From an uncultured archaeon (GTDB lineage Archaea > Halobacteriota > Methanosarcinia > Methanotrichales > Methanotrichaceae), in NCBI GenBank assembly GCA_902385025.1, contig CABMDX010000107.1, forward strand, positions 1 through 12,477: a stretch of DNA of 12,477 nucleotides. Direction: 5' to 3'. Position 1 is the first letter of the stretch, and each line of letters starts with the position of its first letter. Of the stretch, positions 7,589 through 12,477 are shown one piece after another. Made by a program: the position numbers and the translations under genes. The notes under the pieces are model-generated. The model saw nothing but the letters and a program-made list of their open reading frames with translations. It made no database searches and was not told the DNA's origin.

Positions 7589-9487
7589 TCAGTTCTCCTC
7601 CGCCTTTTCTTTCTGAGGCACGTGCACCTCAATTGCCAGCGGCTCGGGACAGGTATAGTAGCAGGCCCCGCATCCTATGCATCCATCACCCGAGTAGACC
7701 ACAAAGCGGTATCCTCTGGCGTTCAGCTCCTCTCCCATCTTCAGGACGCTTGCGGGACAGGCCTCAATGCACCTCTCGCATGCCTTGCATTCCAGGGAAT
7801 TGATCACCGGATAGGGCTTGTCTTTGTCTCTGATATCCACGCGCTTGATCTTGCCGCTGATGGTCTTGGGAAGATCCGCCACGAACTCTATGATCCTGGG
7901 ATACTTATAAGGAGCAGTTACCTTCTTCACATGGTCTTGCAGCTCTTTTTTAAGCTCCTCGGTGGGGGCATAATCCTTAGTGAGTACAACTGTCGCCTTT
8001 ACCACCTGCCCTCGGATGGGATCAGGAACTCCCGTGATGGCCACTTCCAGGACTGCTGGATGAGACATAAGGGCCGACTCCACCTCAAATGGGCCCGCCC
8101 TGTAGCCGGAGCTCTTGATCATATCATCCGTCCGTCCCACGAACCAGAAATATCCGTCCTCGTCCCGCCAGGCAGTGTCTCCGGTATGATAGTAATCATC
8201 ATGCCAGGTGCGGTTGGTTTTGTCTGGATCCTGATGATAGTCGGTGAAGAGGCCGACGGGCTTTCCTTTGTCCGTCTTGATGACGATCTCGCCCTCTTCG
8301 CCAACCTCGCATATCTTATCGTTCTTGCCCACTAGGACGATATCGAATCCTGGGGCGGGCTTTCCCATGGATCCTGGCTTGGGCTTCATCCAGGGATAGT
8401 TAGCGATGCAGACCACAGTCTCGGTCTGGCCGAAGCCTTCCATCAATCTAAGGCCAGTGGTCTCCAGGAAGCGCTCATAAACAGAAGGATTGAGCGGCTC
8501 TCCAGCAGTGACCGCGTATTTGAGGCGCGAGAAATCGTACTTGGACATGTCGCTCTTGATCATGAACCTGAATATTGTGGGTGGTGCGCAGAAGGTGGTT
8601 ACACCGTACTTGCCCATCTCGTCCATCATCCTTCCGGCATCGAAGCGGTCATAATCATAGACGAAAACCGCAGAACCGGCCAACCATTGACCATAAATCT
8701 TGCCCCAGGCGCACTTCGCCCATCCCGTGTCCGCCACAGTGTAGTGCAGACCGTCGTCCTCGACATTCTGCCAGTATTTGGCGGTGAGGATATGACCCAG
8801 AGGATAGGTCTGATCATGCTTGACCATCTTGGGATATCCGGTTGTTCCGGATGTGAAATAGGCGAGGATTATGTCCCCGTTCTTGGTTGCCTGTGCCCCT
8901 GTGGGCCTCGGGAAGTCGGATGATGCCTCGTCGAGCTCTTTATCAAAATTGACCCAGCCATCTCTGTTCAAGTCCCTGCTTCCTACAAGGAGCTTTGCGA
9001 GAGGAACATTGCCAAGTTCCTTATGTGCTGCATCGAACTCTCCTGGCACACCGTTCTCAGCAATGCAAATGATCATCTTCAGATCAGCTTTCTTGATGCG
9101 ATAGAGAAAGTCCTTCGCCTTCAGCATATGAGTTGAGGGAATGGAGATGGCACTGATCTTGTTTAGGCCCACCATGCAGACCCAGAACTCCCAGCGGCTC
9201 TTGAGGGTGAGCATAATAGTATCTCCCTTCTTGAGCCCGTATCTGCAAAAGAGATTGGCGGCCTTATCGCTTAGTATCTTAAGATCTTTAAATGTGAGAA
9301 TCTTCTCTTCGCCGTGGTCGTTGCACCATACCAGAGCACGTTTCTCGGGATTTTGTGCAGCATAAGCATCTACAACATCATAAGCGAAGTTGAAATTCTC
9401 GGGAACAAGTATCTTCAGGTTTTCTTTGAAATCCTCGTATGATTTGAAGTCAACCTGCGAGACAAACTTGGACAATAAAGAAGACAT
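7589..9487 (-). CDS. Acyl-CoA synthetase (AMP-forming, medium-chain type) fused to a 2[4Fe-4S] ferredoxin domain
   Basis: Residues 1-555 are an ANL-family ligase that activates a carboxylic acid to its acyl-AMP and then acyl-CoA. Motifs are the P-loop SGTTGYPK (213-220), GFGQTE (351-356), [18 protein letters not shown] with the ribose-binding Asp, and the C-domain [10 protein letters not shown] with catalytic Lys546. The C-domain reads like medium-chain acyl-CoA synthetases, a group that includes methanogen enzymes for short branched acids. Residues 560-625 add a bacterial-type ferredoxin with C567-x2-C570-x2-C573-x3-C577-P and C603-x2-C606-x2-C609-x3-C613-P. This is the form of the delta subunit of four-subunit 2-oxoacid oxidoreductases, and no separate delta gene is present in this operon. 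I infer that the ligase docks on KorA/KorBG. AAGGGGA seven bases before the ATG at 9487 sets the start. The gene follows the regulator by 20 bases and is intact. Confidence 0.93.
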   Translation of the reverse strand: MSSLLSKFVSQVDFKSYEDFKENLKILVPENFNFAYDVVDAYAAQNPEKRALVWCNDHGEEKILTFKDLKILSDKAANLFCRYGLKKGDTIMLTLKSRWEFWVCMVGLNKISAISIPSTHMLKAKDFLYRIKKADLKMIICIAENGVPGEFDAAHKELGNVPLAKLLVGSRDLNRDGWVNFDKELDEASSDFPRPTGAQATKNGDIILAYFTSGTTGYPKMVKHDQTYPLGHILTAKYWQNVEDDGLHYTVADTGWAKCAWGKIYGQWLAGSAVFVYDYDRFDAGRMMDEMGKYGVTTFCAPPTIFRFMIKSDMSKYDFSRLKYAVTAGEPLNPSVYERFLETTGLRLMEGFGQTETVVCIANYPWMKPKPGSMGKPAPGFDIVLVGKNDKICEVGEEGEIVIKTDKGKPVGLFTDYHQDPDKTNRTWHDDYYHTGDTAWRDEDGYFWFVGRTDDMIKSSGYRAGPFEVESALMSHPAVLEVAITGVPDPIRGQVVKATVVLTKDYAPTEELKKELQDHVKKVTAPYKYPRIIEFVADLPKTISGKIKRVDIRDKDKPYPVINSLECKACERCIEACPASVLKMGEELNARGYRFVVYSGDGCIGCGACYYTCPEPLAIEVHVPQKEKAEEN

Positions 9488-9491
9488 TTTT

Positions 9492-9500
9492 GATCCCCTT
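9492..9500 (-). promoter_or_regulatory. Ribosome binding site of the ligase gene
   Basis: AAGGGGATC lies in the 20-base gap after the regulator's stop. The GGGG core is seven bases before the ATG at 9487, so the ligase can be translated independently even if regulator translation stops early at its internal TAG. Confidence 0.6.
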
Positions 9501-9507
9501 TGTGCTC

Positions 9508-10056
9508 TTACATGACTATTGCTAGCAGTTTCACCGGCTTATCATTCAGGGCTTCCATGATATGGTTGATTGAAGAGTCGAAGAAAATGGAATCGCCCTC
9601 ATTCAGCACGACCTCATTGTCGTAAATGGTTATTTTGAGCGTTCCTTCCAGCACATATTCGAACTCCTGGCCCGGGTGGCTGTAGAATGATGGTTTGTCC
9701 TTTTTGGGGTCGATGGTGACTATGAACGGCTCAGCCTTCTTGTGGGCGAACTTTCTGGCCAGGCTTTGATACTGATATTGTTTGCGGCGCTCCACATCCA
9801 CTGCTTCGCCCTTTCTGGTGACGGTGAAGATGTTCATCTTTGATTCTTCGCCCGTTAGCAGAAGGCCCGTATCTACGTTAAGCTTTCGCGCAATGCCGAT
9901 TAGAATGCTGGCCGGAATGTCCAGCTTCCCTTCTTCATAGCAGTTATATGTCGCCACAGGCACTTTGAGGTGCTGTGCCATCTCCTCGGACGATACCCGA
10001 TTCAACTACCTCAGCTCACGAAGACGTGAGCCGATTTCATCAAGCCTTTCCTTCAT
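9508..10056 (-). CDS. XRE-family HTH-cupin transcriptional regulator, interrupted by in-frame TAG at codon 17
   Basis: The full frame from ATG 10056 to TAA 9508 gives 182 positions, one of which is an internal TAG (10008-10006). The N-terminus [16 protein letters not shown], then amber, then [20 protein letters not shown] and [18 protein letters not shown], is a typical Cro/C1-type helix-turn-helix. Residues from about 115 form a single cupin: [13 protein letters not shown] and [17 protein letters not shown] carry the usual His/Glu metal or ligand positions. HTH-cupin proteins sense a small molecule and control the adjacent operon, here acid activation and 2-oxoacid metabolism. The ATG at 10056 is preferred because GAGG (10069-10066) is suitably spaced and the sequence before the TAG fits the family; a TTG directly after the TAG would lack the first helix. 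The frame on both sides is intact, so this is a very recent nonsense change, a sequence error, or a read-through codon. Confidence 0.88.
10006..10008 (-). other. In-frame amber codon in the regulator gene
   Basis: Codons read CGT GAG CTG AGG TAG TTG AAT CGG GTA, giving R E L R, amber, L N R V. In HTH-cupin relatives this position, right after the RxLR end of helix 1, is usually Glu or a similar residue. GAG or CAG to TAG is a single substitution. Confidence 0.88.
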
Positions 10057-10085
10057 GCTCATTCCTCAGCGCATCCCGGCTCAAG

Positions 10086-10122
10086 GGTCCGGCTTTTGAT
10101 TCTGGTATTATGATTCCGGACC
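10086..10122. promoter_or_regulatory. Candidate operator around the kor operon promoter
   Basis: Perfect inverted arms GGTCCGG (10086-10092) and CCGGACC (10116-10122) are separated by 23 bases, a centre-to-centre distance of 30 bases or about three helical turns. A TATA-like CATAATAC on the minus strand (about 10112-10105) lies between the arms. It would give a start near 10082, a 25-base leader, and the GAGG site for the regulator. The layout suits autorepression by the HTH-cupin protein. An RNA hairpin is less likely because one arm would lie upstream of transcription start. Confidence 0.45.
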
Positions 10123-10553
10123 GTAGGTATGCAGGATTGTGACTGCCTCATATGCATATTTGAATCTATCTCAGAAAAACATCCTATTTTGCTGCAGACT
10201 ATACATTTGACTCATCCACTGTCTAAGGCAATGGGAAGCATACCTTAATAATTAATTATTGCTGATTTCTCTCCAGGTGTTAGCTGAAAAAAGAGCCTGA
10301 ATGATATCAAATCCAGAAGTTTGATGCGAGGAAAATTATGCGAGTGTTGGAAGAATGCCCTTCAGAGCTGCAATTTTTTTGGCAGGATTCGTTATTTGCA
10401 TTATGTCTGGCGTCGCGGGCCCGTATTTGAATATGGGTGTAAAAATAATAGAAAACCGGACTAAACTCTGGCCAATGTCTGTTCAGGCGACACCATTCAG
10501 GGATGGTCTTATGGAGTGCCTGATAAGTGTTCCTAAAATCCATATCATTTATT
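10123..10553. other. AT-rich intergenic stretch, no convincing gene
   Basis: Between the operon promoter and the end of the small CxxC gene I see no supported gene. It contains a perfect 14-base AT palindrome, AATAATTAATTATT, at 10247-10260. A plus-strand frame from 10355 begins like a signal peptide (MPFRAAIFLAGFVICIMSG) but lacks a well-spaced ribosome site and runs into the 3' end of the opposing gene. A minus-strand frame at 10307-10576 has no supported start. No tRNA-like cloverleaf, CRISPR repeat or insertion-sequence end was recognised. It may hold decayed sequence. Confidence 0.5.
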
Positions 10554-10919
10554 TCAGGAGGTCCAATCATCATCATCCAGCCATTTATTGGACTGCGTAT
10601 TAGTGCTGGCAGAAGCCTTCTTAAGATCCTGATTGGTGAAGATTCTGGAAGCTGTTTGAACTCCTACCCTGCCTCGCATTAGATTGTAGGCTCTCTCCGG
10701 ATCAATGTTATATTTATCCAGGTATGCATTTCGGGAAAGATGCTCCCCCAATCCTGAAATATAGATCGGATCGCCCATGATGGGTGTGATCTTACCGGCA
10801 GGCAAAATCCATTCAAATCCTTGTGGCAATGTGCAATCAAGCCAATCGGAATTGCTTGACAGGGCCTCATCCGCTACCTCATTAACCACGCCGCAATTCT
10901 TGCAGATAAACTTCTTCAT
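10554..10919 (-). CDS. Small protein with N-terminal CxxC motif, function unknown
   Basis: The 121-residue product begins MKKFICKNCGVVNEV, a half zinc-ribbon-like knuckle (C6 and C9 by position), with one more cysteine in DWLDC. The middle is hydrophobic and Gly/Pro-containing (GFEWILPAGKITPIMGDP, then YISGLGEHLSRNAYL), and the tail is polar and acidic (KWLDDDDWTS). I do not recognise a family. It has no signal peptide or membrane segment, so it is probably cytoplasmic. The ATG at 10919 is chosen over an upstream in-frame TTG because AAGGTGAG lies seven bases before it and a strong TATA-like box lies about 45 bases upstream. It is a single gene with its own promoter, on the same strand as the kor operon but separated from it by about 500 bases. 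Confidence 0.72.
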   Translation of the reverse strand: MKKFICKNCGVVNEVADEALSSNSDWLDCTLPQGFEWILPAGKITPIMGDPIYISGLGEHLSRNAYLDKYNIDPERAYNLMRGRVGVQTASRIFTNQDLKKASASTNTQSNKWLDDDDWTS

Positions 10920-10959
10920 AGCAAAACTCACCTTCAAAGGTTAATTAAGATCATAACAG

Positions 10960-10970
10960 TATATATAATT
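10960..10970 (-). promoter_or_regulatory. TATA box of the small CxxC gene
   Basis: AATTATATATA on the minus strand predicts transcription start near 10938 and a leader of about 18 bases containing the AAGGTGAG ribosome site (10934-10927). Confidence 0.55.
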
Positions 10971-11168
10971 TACTTAGCAAATGATTTATTTCAATCCTTA
11001 TCATTTTTTATATAGGAATACGGATTATCATATTCTTCGAAGAAAATATTCTCTCAAAAGATGCCTCTCTAACAGACGCTGCATATTTGATCATCCTGGC
11101 CAATGCGAGAGCAAGAATGCATTGGACCCATCAGGCCAGAAAGTTTGGCAATTTGCCATCCCATCACC
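10971..11168. other. Intergenic stretch with a short palindrome, no supported gene
   Basis: TTCTTCGAAGAA at 11033-11044 is a perfect 12-base palindrome in AT-rich surroundings. A plus-strand 63-codon frame starting at 10981 has no ribosome site and an unremarkable composition. I see nothing else here. Confidence 0.4.
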
Positions 11169-11414
11169 TTAATTAATCTCCATACCACTATTGACAGAAT
11201 ATCTGCTATTCTCTGGGGGAATTCCTCCTAATATGCCTGAAATATTCCTGTTTCGGCATGAATATGTATTCTGAAGTTCAAGGGTCAACTCCCTATTGAT
11301 TGCCGTGCCAAAACCTGCATCGTTTAACATAACTACGGAGCTGCAGGAGTTGAACAAATGACCGTTCCACTCGAAATAGAGTGTGAGGATAATGTTCTCT
11401 GGGGGAGATATATT
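11169..11414 (-). pseudogene. Possible remnant of a coding sequence (open frame without a supported start)
   Basis: The minus strand is open for 82 codons and reads like protein (for example LTLYFEWNGHLFNSCSS and TYSCRNRNISGILGG), ending MEIN before a TAA. After that TAA the same frame stays open for about 25 more codons (GDGMANCQTFWPDG). No start codon here has a ribosome site or a well-placed promoter. The peptide PPEN occurs twice, 62 codons apart, encoded by a 12-base direct repeat. It could be a decayed gene fragment or chance; no family is recognised. Confidence 0.25.
11209..11406. repeat. 12-base direct repeat pair
   Basis: TTCTCTGGGGGA occurs at 11209-11220 and again at 11395-11406. 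The offset is 186 bases, a multiple of three, so both copies encode PPEN in the same minus-strand frame. Confidence 0.6.
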
Positions 11415-11461
11415 TCAGATGTGCCGTTATATAACAGGACGAAAATTTTTCTGTCGCAAAA

Positions 11462-11469
11462 GTTATAAA
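11462..11469 (+). promoter_or_regulatory. TATA-like box of the right-edge surface protein gene
   Basis: GTTATAAA is centred about 27 bases before the ATG at 11493, and no Shine-Dalgarno is present, so the transcript is probably leaderless. An AT-rich TTTAAAAAATATC lies between box and ATG. A palindromic GTTATATAAC at 11426-11435 is a second, more distant candidate. Confidence 0.5.
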
Positions 11470-11492
11470 CTTTAAAAAATATCTAGTTAAGT

Positions 11493-12477
11493 ATGAAGCC
11501 CATCGATTGGTTGGATTCTTCCCATTTCATTCAGGCTCGCGAGAAATTTGCGGCCGAGCATCCACATTCATTCAACATCATGCTTGCTATTGCCCTGATA
11601 ATTATGGCCTGCCTGGCAGCGTTTCTTGTATCAGATCTTCTATCCCTCGGATCGAATTCCGATCACAGAGGCGGTCTGGCGGGATTCGATCTCGGGGATG
11701 CAGGAAAGGGCATCCTTGCGGCGATTAACCTTGGTGAGAAAGGGGCAAAACAGGTCAGCGAAAATTCTTCTGAAGCATCAATAAAAAGCATTAGCGGATA
11801 TGCAGCTTCTAATTCATCTTCAAACAAGAAATATACAGCCACGCCTTCGGCCAATACATCGAATGTAGGGAATGCTAGCCTCTCTGCAGCGAAATCTCCA
11901 ATCCTTAAGCCAAGCGCGTCCGATGGCAGCTCTGATAGCTCCAGTAAAAAAAGCAGCACCATAATAAAAAGGCATAATAGCTCCTCCTCATCGAGTTCTG
12001 CGGATTCGATGAAGAAAGAGGACAGCAACCAGACCGTCGCGAACAGCACACAAATTAACTCGTCGATGATAAATCAATCCATACAGAATCAGTATCCAAC
12101 ATCCCTGATGGAAAGAAATAATTCTGGGATCGACTATCAGAATCTCGGCTTGACGCAATTTGATAAAGCAAAAATCGATTTATTCGGGCAGAATTCATCT
12201 GATGCCGCAGAGCAAGAAACACAAATTGCCACCCCCATTTTGCAGGAGAGTCCTGAAACCGTAGGCGCTGGTAGCAGCAAGACCGAAAAGGATACGGCAC
12301 TATCTGGCAACGATACTGTAGCAACAGACACAGATGCTGCACCATCTAGCAGCGATACTGCAGCAACAGACACAGATGCTGCACCATCTGGCAGCGATAC
12401 TGCAGCAACAGACGCAAATGCGGCACCATCTAGCAGCGATACTGCAGCAACAGACACAGATGCTGCACCATCTGGCA
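11493..12477 (+). CDS. Signal-anchored Ser/Asn-rich surface protein with tandem repeats, 3' end outside window
   Basis: The frame is open from ATG 11493 to the window end (328 codons seen), so the protein is partial. About 27 N-terminal residues (MKPIDWLDSSHFIQAREKF and on) precede one hydrophobic segment at about 28-50 (IMLAIALIIMACLAAFLV), suggesting an uncleaved signal anchor. A long low-complexity region rich in Ser, Asn, Ala and Lys with many potential N-x-S/T sequons follows, including runs such as KKSSTIIKRHNSSSSS. From about residue 273 it enters 14-residue repeats of the type SDTAATDTDAAPSG, acidic and Thr/Ala-rich. It is probably an extracellular, glycosylated stalk. No enzymatic domain is visible in the part present. 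The ATG is supported by a TATA-like box 27 bases upstream. Function is unknown. Confidence 0.8.
   Translation, partial: MKPIDWLDSSHFIQAREKFAAEHPHSFNIMLAIALIIMACLAAFLVSDLLSLGSNSDHRGGLAGFDLGDAGKGILAAINLGEKGAKQVSENSSEASIKSISGYAASNSSSNKKYTATPSANTSNVGNASLSAAKSPILKPSASDGSSDSSSKKSSTIIKRHNSSSSSSSADSMKKEDSNQTVANSTQINSSMINQSIQNQYPTSLMERNNSGIDYQNLGLTQFDKAKIDLFGQNSSDAAEQETQIATPILQESPETVGAGSSKTEKDTALSGNDTVATDTDAAPSSSDTAATDTDAAPSGSDTAATDANAAPSSSDTAATDTDAAPSG
12309..12476 (+). repeat. Four 42-base tandem repeats within the surface protein gene
   Basis: Units are 12309-12350, 12351-12392, 12393-12434 and 12435-12476, each 14 codons of the form AGC GAT ACT GCA GCA ACA. They alternate at the last codon: units 1 and 3 end AGC, units 2 and 4 end GGC. 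Units 2 and 4 are identical, which suggests growth by an 84-base double unit. The array continues beyond the window, and a degenerate half unit (GATACGGCACTATCTGGC) precedes it. Confidence 0.9.

Noticed and set aside
7502..8335. A 277-codon plus-strand open frame opposite the ligase and korA genes
   Set aside because: It overlaps two well-supported minus-strand genes across their junction, lacks a ribosome site and has no domain-like pattern. It is an antisense shadow of GC-biased codons.
5096..10056. Pyrrolysine as the explanation for both internal TAG codons
   Set aside because: Pyrrolysine is known mainly in methylamine methyltransferases, no pyl gene is in the window, and the interrupted positions look like Gln/Glu sites rather than catalytic lysine-like ones. 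It is kept only as one option to check genome-wide.
10247..10260. 14-base AT palindrome AATAATTAATTATT as an operator or origin element
   Set aside because: It is made only of A and T in an AT-rich spacer, where such palindromes arise easily, and it is not placed next to a start.
10307..10576. Minus-strand frame containing LHKTIPEWCRLNRHWPEF
   Set aside because: It reads somewhat like protein and could be a mobile-element relic, but no inverted ends, target duplication or supported start could be found, so it is not called.
10355..10603. Plus-strand frame beginning MPFRAAIFLAGFVICIMSG
   Set aside because: The start resembles a signal peptide, but there is no well-spaced ribosome site or nearby TATA box, the rest has no recognisable pattern, and it runs into the 3' end of the opposing small CxxC gene.
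12309..12477. CRISPR array
   Set aside because: The repeats are directly adjacent with no spacers and are in frame within a coding sequence, so they are protein repeats.

Overview
The window looks like the chromosome of a methanogenic archaeon of the Methanosarcinales, most likely Methanothrix/Methanosaeta-like. The basis is a Sep-tRNA:Cys-tRNA synthase (tRNA-dependent cysteine synthesis), archaeal promoter geometry (TATA-like boxes about 27 bases upstream of leaderless starts, or a Shine-Dalgarno with a short leader), secreted proteins rich in N-glycosylation sequons, and an anaerobic ferredoxin-linked 2-oxoacid oxidoreductase. The genus is inferred from protein style; no rRNA gene is present to confirm it.

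Left part (1-3211). A fragment of a possible secreted-protein gene runs off the left edge. Next is a glycerophosphodiester phosphodiesterase-like protein with a fused C-terminal Cys/His-rich domain (minus strand). It is divergent from the SepCysS gene across a 100-base spacer holding two back-to-back TATA-like elements. A secreted three-TPR protein follows on the plus strand and ends at a strong GC hairpin in a convergent intergenic region.

Middle (3212-5095). Two adjacent minus-strand genes encode paralogous secreted proteins. They share a roughly 115-residue core and a distinctive C-terminal box, but their linkers have diverged. I do not recognise the family.

Operon (10056 to 5096, minus strand). 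An XRE-cupin regulator, a medium-chain-type acyl-CoA synthetase with a C-terminal 2[4Fe-4S] ferredoxin domain, KorA (alpha), and a fused KorB-KorG (beta-gamma) protein are packed with 1-21 base gaps and end at an intrinsic-type terminator. The ferredoxin domain on the ligase looks like the otherwise missing delta subunit. The operon may therefore encode a ligase-linked 2-oxoacid synthase that activates a free (branched or aryl) acid to its CoA ester and reductively carboxylates it to a 2-oxoacid, or runs in reverse. Two genes of this operon, the regulator (codon 17) and the beta-gamma fusion (codon 79), are each interrupted by one in-frame TAG while the frame on both sides stays fully protein-like. 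The fusion's own terminal stop is also TAG, directly before the terminator, so wholesale recoding of TAG is unlikely. Recent nonsense mutations, sequence error or amber suppression remain possible.

Right part (10057-12477). An AT-rich spacer holds a candidate operator (7-base inverted arms flanking a TATA-like element). Then come a small CxxC protein of unknown function, a gene-poor stretch with a possible decayed minus-strand frame, and the start of a large signal-anchored Ser/Asn-rich surface protein. That protein enters perfect-length 42-base tandem repeats and runs off the right edge.
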